NCBI GenBank assembly: GCA_018894105.1
Contig: CM032123.1
Location: 23,041,744 to 23,105,743, forward strand
Direction: 5' to 3'
Length of the DNA stretch: 64,000 nt
DNA from: Jacaranda mimosifolia
Lineage: Eukaryota; Streptophyta; Magnoliopsida; Lamiales; Bignoniaceae
A program made the position numbers and the translations under genes. Within the stretch, counting starts at the first letter, position 1. Each line of letters opens with the position of its first letter. This document shows, piece after piece, positions 11,901-23,532 of the stretch. The notes beneath the pieces were generated by a model. That model made no database searches. It was not told the origin of the DNA and worked only from the letters and a program-made list of their open reading frames with translations.

Positions 11901-13690
11901 TATAAAGAAAAATTATTTAAATTTTATACATAAATTTATATATATGTATATATATGCTATATATGTATTTAAGTACAAATAAAAAATATATTATATATTT
12001 TATGAAATTTAAATTTTATTTACTTTGGAATGAATTAATAGAAAGAAAGATGAATATAATTGATAAGATAAAAATAAAAGTGATTTTTAATTTTATAAAT
12101 AAATTTATATATGTATAAAATGAGAATATATGAAATAATGGAGGAAGAGAGAAATGAGAAATAAAAAGAAAAGAAAAGAATGAAAGAAAAGAGGAAAAAT
12201 GATAATAAAATATTATTTAAATTGAATTGAAAATATATTAAATGATTAAGGGTAAATTAGTCTTTTCATATTAAAATTATGCTAAATAGGCAGCAAATGA
12301 GAAAAGGGAGGCAGTGTGCATGATTTTTTAAAACATGGGGAGGTATTTTAAAATTTTATTTTTTATAAGGGAGTATATTGCCTATTTTTTAAAACACAGG
12401 AGGGTAAATTGTTATTAGCCCGTTCTGGAATTGGACTTCACTTTGTTAAAATTGTACTATAATTTTTTGAAATTATTCTTCATTTTATGCATAATTTTAC
12501 ATAAACTTGTACTCCAATCGTTGAAGTTCTATACTTCAATTGTCCGAAATTGTACTTCATTTTATCTGAACTTATACTTAAATTGTCTGAATCTATTATT
12601 TAATTTTGAAGTGCCTACTAATGGATTATTCAAAAATTATACTGCAATAGCTAAGGTTTTATACTTCGGGGTTCTGAAATTGTACTTCACTTTATCTGAA
12701 ATTGTACTTCGGTTTTCTGAACTTATACTTCAATTTTTACATACTTTCACCTAAATCTGTATTTTTTCATTGAAGTTCTATACTTTAGGTGTTCTGAAAT
12801 TGTACTTCACTTTGTTAAAATCGTACTATAATTTTCTGAAATTATTCTTCATTTTATACATAATTTTACATAAACTTGTACTCCAATCGTTGAAGTTCTA
12901 TACTTCAATTGTCCGAAATTGTACTTCATTTTATCTGAACTTGTACTTCAATTATCTGAATCTATTATTTAATTTTGAAGCGCCTAGTAATAGATTATCC
13001 AAAAATTATACTGCAATAGCTAAGTTTTTATACTTCGAGAGTTCTGAAATTGTACTTCACGTTATCTCAAATTGTACTTCGGTTTTCTGAACTTATTCTT
13101 CAGTTTTTACATACTTTCACCTAAATCTGTATTTTGTCATTGAAGTTCTATACTTCAGGTGTTCTGGAATTGTAATTCACTTTGTCAAAATTGTACTTCT
13201 ATTTTCTGAAATTATACTTCATTTCATACATCATTTTACCTAAACTTGTACTCCATTCACTGAAGTTCCATACTTCAAGTGTTCGATGTACTTCATTTTA
13301 TCAGAACTTGTACTTCAATTATCTGAACATGTACTCCATTAATTGAAGTTCTATACTTCAGGTGTTCTGAAATTGTACTTCACTTCTCTTACTTTTGTTT
13401 CTTAAAGTTATACTTCATTTTATGCATCATTTTACCAAAATCTGTACTCTTTTCATTGAATTTCTGTACTTCAGGTGTTCTCAAATTGTACTTCATTTTA
13501 TCTTAACTTGTACTTCAATTTTCTGAATCTCTTACTAACTTTACAGTGTTCTACTAATGGATTATCAAAAATTGTATTGCAATTGCTTGCATTTTATACT
13601 TCTGAAATTGTACTTCGTATATTTGAAATTATACCACAATCCTCAATTATTCTACATATTGTACTTTATTTTACCTAAAATTGTACTTCA
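8930..13690 (+). repeat. Phased TRTACTTCA array in transposase intron 1
   Basis: Almost the whole intron, apart from the nested element at 10968-12421, consists of units such as TGTACTTCATTTTATCTGAA. The 9-bp core TGTACTTCA or TATACTTCA recurs at 21-22-bp steps, all in + orientation. Counted examples near 10088-10150 give steps of 22, 22, 21 and 21. Longer units of a few hundred bases are also repeated (for example 10200-10560 resembles 9840-10200, and 12640-12790 resembles 10440-10590), so local duplication has added to the array. Spurious open frames rich in Leu, Phe and Tyr come from it. Confidence 0.92.
10968..12421. mobile_element. Nested 1.45-kb non-autonomous MULE with 10-bp target duplication
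   Basis: It is flanked by perfect copies of GTTCTGGAAT (10958-10967 and 12422-12431); removing one copy and the insert restores the surrounding motif array. The termini are imperfect inverted repeats of ~115 bp, both starting GGG and sharing CCTGTGTT, TAAAAAATCATGCA and runs of C. The interior has TA-rich blocks and a GC-rich core (11355-11750) with repeated CAGCCGCTGCCGGCA-like and GATCTGGCCACAAT strings and a G-rich tract at 11685-11745. No transposase is present. The 9-10-bp duplication and long TIRs indicate a MULE. Confidence 0.85.
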
Positions 13691-15639
13691 TTTGTCAACC
13701 TCAAGGGATGCAATCGAGGAGGAAATTGGTTCGACCAATGCATCGCACAATGAATTGGCTTTAATTAGCAACTCAATTGATGCATGGAGGAATTGCATAT
13801 ATAGAGAGGGTCAAACATTCAAGGATGCTCAGGAATTCAGAATTATGCTTAAGAATTATGCAGTGTCTACTTTGCGGTCATTTAAATACAAGAAAAATGA
13901 CAGCAAAAAAATCATAGCCGTTTGCAGCGATGAAAATTGAAAATGGAGAATCTATACATCAAGGCATGAGGCTGATAAATTATTTGGCATTTGAAAATGC
14001 AATCTAGAGCTCACATGTGGTGAGGGCTAATCTTCGGACAATGGGACATCCTAAAGTCGATTCCGCTTGGGTTGCGAATGTAGTGCAGGACAAATTGAGA
14101 TCAGAGCCATGTTATCAGCCCTCTACCATATTGAAAGATATCCACAGAGAATAGGTGTGGAACTTAGGTACCATAAAGCATGGATGGGTAAGGAATTAGC
14201 TATGCATGACATCCATAGAGCTGAAAAAGGATCTTATGATAAGTTGAGGTGGTACTGTGATGCTGTGAATAGGACAAACCCTGGAAGTATTACAGATTGT
14301 GAGATTGACCCAATTAGTCAAAAATTTCGTCGGCTATTTATATGTTTCAATGCCTGCCTTCTTGGTTTTCTCATGGGATGCAAGCCATTGATATTCTTGG
14401 ACGGCACCCATATTAAAAATAAATACAAAGGAGTATTACTCAGCGCTGTCAGTAAGGATGCTAATGATGACTTATTCACATTAGCATATGCAGTTGTTGA
14501 CTCTGAAAATGATATTAATTGGGAGTGGTTCTGCTTTAAGCTAAGAACTGTCTTAGATTCTGAATATCTACCTGGCTTATCAAGGTTTACTTTCTTCTCC
14601 GATCGACATCCAGGTCTTCTTAAGGCCCTCTCTATGATATTTCCCGGTAGCTACCATGCATATTGCTTGAGACATTTAGTGGATAACTTTAAGAAACAGG
14701 TAAGTATACTTTATCTTTGTTTGTGAGTCAATTATGTGAAATAAACTCTAATTCATAACATATAGCACATTACTGTTCTATTATTCTAAATTCAGGTATT
14801 AAGGAAGTACCCTATACATAACAAGAAACATTGGTGTTTTGTTTTTATGAAAGCTACATATGCGCCTACAAGGCAGGAGTATACCCAATATATAGACAAC
14901 ATCTTGGAGTCAATGCCGCTTGCCAAAGACTTTATTATGCAGTCTGACCCATCATGTTGGGCAAATTCCTTATTCAGTAGAGATCGATATGGGGTAATAA
15001 ACAATAATCAAGTAGAAAGTTGGAATAATTGGGTTAAACCAGCCCGATTTATGCCAGTTGCAGCCATGGTTGATCACATACGTATGCAAATAATGGTTAT
15101 GATGCATGATAGACGAGAAGAATCTCATAAGATGGTTGGTCAATTATGTCCTAAGCAAGAGAAGAAATTGGCAATCAATCATATGCGTTCTCGTAACTTA
15201 AAAGTTGTCATGTCTAGCGGTTGGAGCTTTAAGGTGATTGAGCAAGATAAATTGTATGCTGTAGATTTACATAGCAGGGTTTGTTCGTGCAGAGCATGGT
15301 AGATTGATAAAATACCATGCAGACATGCTTGCGCTTGTATCAAGTCAAAGTCACTTTCACCGTATGACTTCACCGATTAATACTACCGAGTTGAGATGTA
15401 TCAACAAGCATACCAAGCCGTGATAAACCCTATTCCTATGTTTGATATGCATATGTTCCCTCTAGATGATGATGACGTCATTCATGCACCTAATTGCCAA
15501 TCTCAGCCTGGGCGTAGAAGGACACAGAGGATTCCATCACAGATTGAGAAACGTGTAATTAAGTGTAAAAAGTGTCGTAGAACAGGGCATAATTGTCGAA
15601 CTTGCAAAGAATCAGTAAACTAGTAGAATTTTGTACCTC

Positions 15640-16315
15640 AATCTGGGATAATTGTACTTCATTTCTTTACATTTTCCCCTCACTTGGGCAATGAGGCAGT
15701 TGATTTAGCGTGAAACTAGCACTCTTGTATGTTGTCCTAGACATAGTGGAATTTTGTACCTCAATATGGGACAATTGTACTTCATTTCTTCACATTTTCA
15801 CCTCACTTGGGCAATGAGGCAGGTGATTTAGCGTGAAACTAGCATTCTTGCATGTTGTCCAAGACGTAGTGGAATTTTGTACCTCAATCTGGGACAATTG
15901 TACTTCATTTCTTCACATTTGCACCTCATTTGGGCAATGAGACAGTTGATTTAGCATGAAACTAGCATTCTTCCATATTGTCCGAGACATAGTGAAATTG
16001 TACCTCAATATGGGACAATTGTACTTTATTTCTTCATATTTGCACCTCACTTGGGCAATGAGGCAGGTGATTTAGCGTGAAACTAGCATTCTTGCATGTT
16101 GTCTGAGACATAGTGGAATTTTGTACCTCAATTTGGGATAATTGTACTTTATTTCTTCACATTTGCACCTCACTTGGGCAATGAGGCAGGTGATTTAGGG
16201 TGAAACTAGTATTCTTGCATGTTGTCCGAGACGTAGTGGAATTTTGTACCTCAATCTGGGATAATTGTACTTCATTTCTTCATATTTGCACCTCACTTCG
16301 GCAACTTTGTACTTA
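15640..16315 (+). repeat. About 120-bp tandem repeat with phased TGTACYTCA cores, downstream of the transposase
   Basis: Five to six copies of a unit containing TTTTGTACCTCAATCTGGG, TGTACTTCATTTCTTCACA, TGCACCTCACTTGGGCAATG and a stretch ending in ATGTTGTCCGAGACATAGTG. Within the unit the TGTACCTCA, TGTACTTCA and TGCACCTCA cores are 21 bp apart. It begins 17 bp after the transposase stop codon. Confidence 0.92.
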
Positions 16316-16319
16316 ATAT

Positions 16320-17556
16320 CTTAATATATTTACTAATATTTTTGAATTGAAATTTGTTCAAAGATTTGCTTTTTAAGTCTTGGTATGTGTCCAATATTTA
16401 TCATATGAATAAAATAAAGTGTAAAATTTTTAAATTGTTAATCATTAGTGTTCAACGGATGAATGTTATCAATCGCAGTAGTAAAAGAATACTTATGCTT
16501 TCAAAGATGTAAACAAATGAGAATTTGATGATGATATCCACCCTATCACGCGTACAAATTTGTACTTCACCAGATCCAATAATCTCAAATTATTGTACTT
16601 GCCCATCATTACAAGTATTGGAGAATAATTATTTAATTGCAAAAAGTGTACTTCAACAAAACAAAATTTATACTTAGTTTTGTCGAGTTTGTACTTCATT
16701 TCTCCAGAATTGTACTGAGTACAAGTTTGTACTCCGTTTCCCTGAATTTTACTCAAATTCCCTGCCCTCTTTCAATTGAATTTAAGTGTTCTTCACCAAA
16801 AAACATTTTATGCTTTCTTTGTTCTGGGTCTATACTTCATTGCCCTCAAAATGCACTCGAATCTGCCGCCCAGTTTCAATTAAATTGAAGTGTACTTCAA
16901 CGAAGGATATTCTATACTCTGGCTAGTCTAAGTTTGTACTTTGTTTCCCTTGAATTGTACTCTTATTCCCTGCCCTGATTCAATTGAATTTAATTGTTCT
17001 TCACCGAAACACATTTTATACTTTCTTTTTTCTGGGTCTGTACTTCATTGCCCTCAAAATGCACTCGAATTCGCCTCCCAGTTTCAATTGAATTGAAGTG
17101 TACTTCAACGAAGGACATTCTATACTCTGGTTAGTCTGAGTTTGTACTTTGTTTCCCTTGAATTGTACTCATATTCCCTGCCCTATTTCAATTGAATTTA
17201 AGTGTTCTTCACCGAAACACATTTTATACTTTCTTTTTTCTGGGTCTATACTTCATTGCCCTCAAAATGCACTCGAATCCGCCGCCCAGTTTCAACTGAA
17301 TTGAAGTGTACTTCAATGAATGACATTCTATACTCTGGTTAGTCTGAGTTTGTACTTTGTTTCCCTTGAATTGTACTCATATTCCCTGCCCTATTTCAAT
17401 TGAATTTAAGTGTTCTTCACCGAAACACATTTTATACTTTCTTTATTCTAGGTCTGTACTTCATTGCCCTCAAAATGCAGTCGAATCACTTACATACAAA
17501 ATAATATAATAAACAAAGTATGCTTCAATTTACACGTGTATTTACATACAAGTGAT
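16320..17556 (+). repeat. About 230-bp tandem repeat with phased TRTACTTCA cores, between the convergent genes
   Basis: From about 16620 to 17490, roughly four copies of a long unit contain TGTACTTCAACGAAGGACA, TATACTCTGG, TGTACTTTGTTTCCCTTG, TGTACTCATATTCCCTGCCC, TGTTCTTCACCGAAACACA, TATACTTTC and TATACTTCATTGCCCTC. The cores follow each other mostly at 21-22 bp. The spacer text is unlike that of the neighbouring 120-bp repeat. 16320-16620 is AT-rich with a few scattered cores. No gene is seen here. Confidence 0.9.
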
Positions 17557-18614
17557 TCAAATCCTGGCATTTTTATTACTTAATATTGTATATGCCATAT
17601 TCGCACGATATTTATCAATTTCAATTGTTCTAGCATCCCTCCAGAACTCGGGGGTGTCTCTAGCAAAACATTCTGCCCAAAGGCTTACATAGACACCACA
17701 ATCCACTGTTCTCGCTTGCTGCTTACTTTTTTTCTACTTTATTTGTTCGTCCACATGACTCGCCAATGAAAGCTTTATGTGCCGATAATAGAATGAAGCC
17801 TACAAAAATATTGATTAGTTGTTAACTCCCTACTTTATGAAGAAATCATAGGGAAATGAAGCAAACTTACAATGACAATAGCTATCGGTTTGTATATGGC
17901 GGCCATTATTGAATTCATGTATAAGAAAGAATGAGTTGAGGTGTCGAGGACAACCAAGAACCAGTGCTGGCATCGGCAAATCGGTAGGATTATGTAACGA
18001 CACTGGTTTAAAACATCAACTGTGAGCTCTTCCAAATCTTTACAGGTGAAGGTGTTAAGTTGAAGCTCCAACTCCACAAATTCTTCATCCGTAATATCCT
18101 TGATGTTGCGTCCCTCGAGTTGGTCTAATATATCAGCCTATGAAGTATAAAATAAATGGTTAGACTTATTGGAAATGGGAACTAAATTAAGTTAGGAAAC
18201 TGCGACATACCTGCGCTATTGAGGATGCGAACCACACCTTGTGCTGACACTTCTTGCCGAAAGATAGGCTACATAATATCGACATGCAGCAGTCTACTAT
18301 GTCATCGGTAAGTTCTCCTCCAAATAAGAGCTCACAAAAGTTTCTTCCATCCAGAAATCGTCTTGCTCCTTCCCAGACAGTCACCCTACACAATTGTTAA
18401 TTGTTAGTTCAGATACCAATTTATCCAACAGAAAAATAATAAGCAAATTTTGTTACCTCAAATTATCTCTTCTAACAAAGTTATCGATGACTTCTCGCTC
18501 TTCTACTAGAATAAGAGCAATACCTCTATAATCAGTCCTTCCTTTATAGGGATCAACCACTTCAGTCTTTGGGTTGATTGGTTCATATGCCACCTGGATT
18601 GGTTCATCTGCCAC

Positions 18615-19451
18615 CTAGGGTACAAAACTCAAGCACATTAGGTGTAAAGTGTCAACTATTAAAGTAGAAAAGATAAGCACATGAAGTACAGATACCACCA
18701 ACATGGAGTACAGAACTCAAGCACATTAGGTGTAAAGTGTCAACTATTGAAGTAGAAAAGATAAGCACATGAAGTACAGATACCACCAACATTGAGTACA
18801 AAACTCAAGCACATTAGGTGTAAAGTGTCAACTATTGAAGTAGAAAAGATAAGCACATAAAGTACAGATACCACTAACATGGAGTACAGAACTCAAGCAC
18901 ATTAGGTGTAAAGTGTCAACTATTGAAGTAGAAAAGATAAGCACATGAAGTACAGATACCACCAACATGGAGTACATAACTGAAGCACATGAGGTATAAA
19001 TTGTCAACTATTGAAGTAGAAAAGATAAGCACATGAAGTACAGATACCACCAACATGGAGTATAGAACTCAAGCACATTAGGTATAAAGTGTCCGCTATT
19101 GAAGTAGAAAAGATCAGCACTTGAAGTACAAATATCCCAACACGGAGTACAAAACACTAGCACATAAGGTATAAAGTATCAACTATTGAAGTATAAAGAT
19201 CAACACATGAAGTACAAATATCGCCTACATTAAGTGCAAAAAATTAGCACATTAAGTATAAATATCACCAACTTGGAGTACAAAAGATTAGCACATAAGT
19301 ACAAGTATCACCAAAATGAAGTATAGGATATCATCTATAAGTACAAATATCAACCAATCAAGTATAAGATATCATAACATTTATTACAACAGATAGTTTA
19401 CAAATGAAATGCAAATAGCAAAAAAATAAAGCATTAAGTAGTGTACAACAC
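18615..19451 (-). repeat. Reversed phased array in a Ulp1-gene intron
   Basis: Read on -, the array repeats an 88-bp unit with TGTACTTCA, TCTACTTCA, TACACCTAA and TGTACTCCA at exact 22-bp steps (four steps of 22 counted in one unit), separated by spacers such as TGTGCTTATCTTT. About five good copies (18620-19100) are followed by degenerate ones to ~19370. The core runs opposite to every other array in the element and in the sense direction of its host gene. Confidence 0.9.
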
Positions 19452-21099
19452 CTTCTTCTCTTCTTGTTCTTTGTTTTTTCATGCACGAGGACGAGCACGA
19501 TAGGTCTTTGTCACTTGTCTTGCTCTTTTGGCTGGTGTAGTGCTCGGGGGGCTGACAAAATCTGGAGATTTCTGTATTGGCTTCCTATCTTCTCCATTGC
19601 GCACATTTGTCACAATCGAGGACATGACATTTGCCACTTCAATCTCAGATTCCTCGAACTCAGCCGCTTGAATTAGTATATAATGTTCTGTCTTCAAAGG
19701 TATGGGGGAGTCTAAAGGATCATGATGGAGTTTGGTTTGACTTTCTTCATCCATAATGTCTTTAGAATCATCCCCTTCTTTCTGTGCATTATGTACCAAA
19801 TCAAGTCCCCCTTTATGCACATACTCACCAGCTTCCTGCTCAAGCTCCACCCCATCAGTCTCATCCTCAACTAGATGCTCATCCTCATTCATTGCCATGT
19901 ATTCGAATGAAGCAATTTTTTCTTTCAATGATTTAATTTCTTCACCTTTTGCTGCAATAATTATTTTATATATTGTATGATCACAGATATGGACTTCACT
20001 GATAGCAGTACTGGCAGCCTCTGATTTCTTAATAAAAATTGCTAATTCTGACTCCTCTGGAGCAGGGTTGAGGGCTACAACCTATTACAATGGAAAAAAT
20101 TATCGAATTCAAATTATTATACAAAAAACTAATAATGAATTATTACAATTATTACCATATTTGTTGTAACTTGCTTCAATTTATTCTCTGCCTGCTCCAA
20201 ATTTTATGGGAGCTTGCTATCCTTCCACCGGTAAAAGCGTGGTAACTTAAACAAACTCACTAGTGAAGCCAGTGACGGGATGCGTTCATAAACCCATGTC
20301 TGTCATTCATAAATCGAAAAATTATACTCACTTGAATATAAATATAATCAATGTTATCAGAAAAATGAAGCAAACACTTACCATCAAGCCGACTGTACAC
20401 CCATCAATGTACTTCTTTCTTCTTTCTCCACCTACTCCTAAATGGTTCTTCATATCTTGGACAAGAAAACTGTATGCAGCTATGCCCCATGCATACAGAC
20501 CAACTCTAGACAAATTGTCCAAGTATGGTAGGAGAAATCGTGGAGTCCAATAATTAGATGTTGGAAACAGAATACAATTAAAAACAAAAACTATGTGGAA
20601 CCTACAAGAATTATTCAAGTCCTCCACACTATCCTTATATACATACTCCTCAAGTTTTTTTCTTATTTTAGATCTAGTTATATTCTGCAGCTTTCCTGAA
20701 AAAAGGCGGTCAAAGGTTGAAGACTTCATCTTCAATCTTATATCAACAGATTGCCCCACATGTGGCAACCCTAAAACTATTGAAAATTCAGCTGCAGAAA
20801 AAGGAACCTCAACCCCCTCCGCAAAATGAAATGAGAGCTTTTTTGGGTCAAACCTCCTAAGTATAGCTTCAAACCGAATGAAGCTTGAACTTAACTAAGG
20901 CATATCCATGTATATATAGAAAGAGATCTTCTTCAATGCATCAAAATGTTTGGACCCCATCTTCGACTTCACAAGCTCCAATTTACTTTGAAAATATTGG
21001 GGGGAGCAATGAGAGCAGACCTCACAATGTCTTGGCTTTGCTACAATGAGAAAAAAAAAGTATATAAACAGATAATAAACTAACCCTTTTAGATAGAGT

Positions 21100-22960
21100 G
21101 TACTAAAAACCTGAATGTTTTCTACTAAACATGCTTCTAAAATGTACTTCAGAAACACATAATATATACTACACTTTCAGTTATTCTATACTTCAAGCTT
21201 GAATTTTTTTACTCCAGTTGCTTCTAAAATATACTGCAGATACACAGATTATATACTAGAGTTCCATTTAATGTACACTGCATAGGCTTAAAGGTTTTAT
21301 ACTTCAGTTGCTTCTAAAATGTACTGCAGATGCAAAGATTATATACTATATTTTCAGTTAATGTATAATGCGGGCTTGAATGTTTATGTACTAAGATGCT
21401 TCTAAAATGTACTGCAGCAACACATATTATATACTACACTTATGCCGAAAGTTTACAGCTAATTTGAATGTTTTATACTATATTTGCTTCTAAAATGCAT
21501 TGCAACTACATATAATTTATACTACACTTTTGCCTAAAGTGTACTCCATCTTTTGCCTAATGTGTACTGCAAGCTTGATTGCTTTATACTACATACAGTT
21601 GCTTCTAAAATGTACTGCAGCAACACAGATTATATACTACACTTATGCCTAAAGTGTACTGTTAGTTTGAATGTTTTATACTACATTTGCTTCTAAAATG
21701 TACTGCACCTACAGAGATTTCATACTACACTTTTGCCTAAAGTGTACTCCAGATGCTCCTAAAATGTACTGCAGCTATACAGATTATATACTACCTTTTG
21801 CCTAATGTGTACTTCAAGCTTGAATGTTTTATACTACATTCATTTGTTTCTAAAATGTACTGCACCAACACTAATTATATACTACACTTATGCCTAAAGT
21901 GTACTGCCAATTTGAATGTTTTATACTATATTTGCTTCTAAAATGCATTGCAACTACATATAATTTATACTACACTTTTGCCTAAAGTGTACTCCACCTT
22001 TTGCCTAATGTGTACTGCAAGCTTGATTGCTTTATACTAAATACAGTTGCTTCTAAAATTTACTGCAGCAACACAGATTATATACTACACTTATGCCTAA
22101 AGTATACTGTTAGTTTGAATGTTTTATACTACATTTGCTTCTAAAATGTACTGCACCTACAGAGATTTCATACTACACTTTTGCCTAAAGTGTACTCCAG
22201 ATACTCCTAAAATGTACTGCAGCTATACAGATTATATACTACCTTTTGCCTAATGTGTACTTCAAGCTTGAATGCTTTATACTACATTCATTTGTTTCTA
22301 AAATGTACTGCAGCAACACAGATTATATACTACACTTATGCCTAAAGTGTACTGCCAATTTGAATGTTTTATACTGCATTTACTTCTAAAATGTACTGCA
22401 CCTACAGAGATTTATACTACACTTTTGCCTAAAGTGTACCATCTTTTGCCTAATGTGTACTGCAGCTATACGAATTATATACTACCTTTTGCCTAATGTG
22501 TACTGCAAGCTTGAATGCTTTATACTACATTCATTTGTTTCTAAAATGTACTGCAGCAACACTGATTATATACGACATTTATGCCTACAATGAACTGCCA
22601 GTTTGAATGTTTTATACTAAATTTGCTTCTCAAATGCACTGTAGCTTTGCAGATTACTATTCTTATGCCTAAAGTGTACTGCCAGTTTGAATGCTTTATA
22701 CTACATTTGCTTCTAAAATGTGGTGCAGCTACATATATTATATACTACAATTTTGCCTAATGTGTACTGCAGATGCTCCTAAAATGTACTACAGCTATAC
22801 ATATTATATATTATACTACCCTTTTGCCCAATGTGTACTGCAAGTTGGAATGTTTTATGCGATATTTGCTTCTAAAATGTACTGCGGTTACCCAAATTAT
22901 ATACTACACTTTTCCTATGTGTATTGCATGCTTGGATGTTCTGTACTACAGATAACACAG
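21100..22960 (+). repeat. Phased TRTACTRCA array in the first Ulp1-gene intron
   Basis: Units alternate TGTACTGCAG plus spacer and TATACTACAC plus spacer. Consecutive cores around 21610-21700 are spaced 22, 22, 22 and 22. Higher-order units of roughly 330 bp are duplicated (21600-21920 versus 22050-22360). The core varies as TGTACTGCA, TATACTACA and TATACTTCA. It lies in the intron between the short 5' exons and the main exon of the - gene, in antisense orientation to it. Confidence 0.92.
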
Positions 22961-23532
22961 TACCACAGTCAGATAGTTTTATAGTATAATTTCACCATAT
23001 AATTTCAATTAAAAAGAAGTATAAACCTGTAAAAGGTGAAGTGCAACTTTCATGCCCTTCAAGTACAAATCAGAAACTTCCCATCTCACAACATAAATCA
23101 TATACATATCAAAGGGGTTCAAGTGTTTAACGACTAAAAATGGAATAAAAACCCTAAACATGAGAAAATAGATAAGAAATGAGTGTAACACTAAAAACTC
23201 ACGGACATTTGAAATTTCAAATACAGAAAACATACCTTTGTTTCTTTTCATCACTTCTTTTTGTACTTTGCTTCTTCTTGAAGCTATTTTTCCTTCCATT
23301 ATCGCAGAAAAATGGCAGAAATCTTGGTACCTTTTTTTTCCACTTTTTCTTCTTCTTGTCGCGTCGATGGCAGAGGAACGGTTTCACGCCCTTTTCTTTA
23401 GGTGCTTAGACAAGTCGATTTCAGGCAAAAATAAAAAAAGGAAAGCATTCTTCTTCAAGAGAAAACGCATTTCCCAAGTATTTTTGTTGTTTTTCCCAGC
23501 TGCAAGGGTATATAGGTCTTTCTAAAAGATAT

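Larger units (their letters stand above)
8571..15623 (+). pseudogene. MULE transposase (MuDR-type), decayed
   Basis: Mutator transposases bind the terminal repeats and cut and paste the element. Exon 1 (8571-8902, ATG, 110 codons) is an N-terminal domain resembling the PB1-like region before MULE transposases. It splices after AG to 13706, restoring an Arg codon. The large intron is filled with motif arrays. Exon 2 (13706-14699) carries the catalytic core: Asp in FLDGTHIKNKYKG (14400-14402), Asp in FFSDRHPG (14601-14603), and CLRH. Exon 3 (14795-15623) carries QVESWNNW (Glu 15015-15017, likely third acidic residue), the SWIM finger CSC..PCRHAC and a CX2CX4HX4C knuckle (CKKCRRTGHNCRTC), ending in TAG. 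Damage: stops at 13938, 13992, 15300 and 15378, and single-base frameshifts near 14025 and 14150. Intact length would have been roughly 700 residues. Confidence 0.9.
17557..23299 (-). pseudogene. DUF1985-like / Ulp1 (C48) cysteine protease gene of the MULE, decayed
   Basis: C48 proteases cleave SUMO-like conjugates; MULE-borne copies have unproven roles. Exons read on -: 23236-23299 (ATG, basic start MEGKIASRRSK), a probable short exon ending near 23034, then 20382-21040, 20156-20299, 19452-20081, 18457-18614, 18211-18385, 17871-18137 and 17557-17799 (TGA). All junctions from 20382 downward keep phase. The N-terminal half has FHFAEGVEVPFSAAEFSIV, VLGLP, YAWGIAAYSFL and TWVYERIP, a pattern I associate with DUF1985 proteins. 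The middle is acidic and low-complexity. The Ulp1 end has CQHWFLVVLD (His 17964-17966, Asp 17943-17945) and VDCGVYVSLWAECF (Cys 17698-17700), so the triad is present. Stops: 20895, 20204, 19479 and 17734. The junction into 21040 is ambiguous in frame. Confidence 0.85.

Noticed and set aside
9163..13678. Many short Leu/Phe/Tyr-rich open frames on +
   Set aside because: They are translations of the TGTACTTCA array, change frame with each unit and lie within the transposase intron.
14067..14150. Frame reading MGCECSAGQIEIRAMLSALY as the N-terminus of the transposase
   Set aside because: This frame only becomes the real one after ~14150. Before that the genuine protein (MGHPKVDSAWVANVVQDKLR) lies in another frame; a single-base shift joins them.
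15640..19100. CRISPR-like regularly spaced repeats
   Set aside because: The genome is a plant nucleus, the repeats are short and variable, the spacers are themselves repeated, and no cas genes exist.
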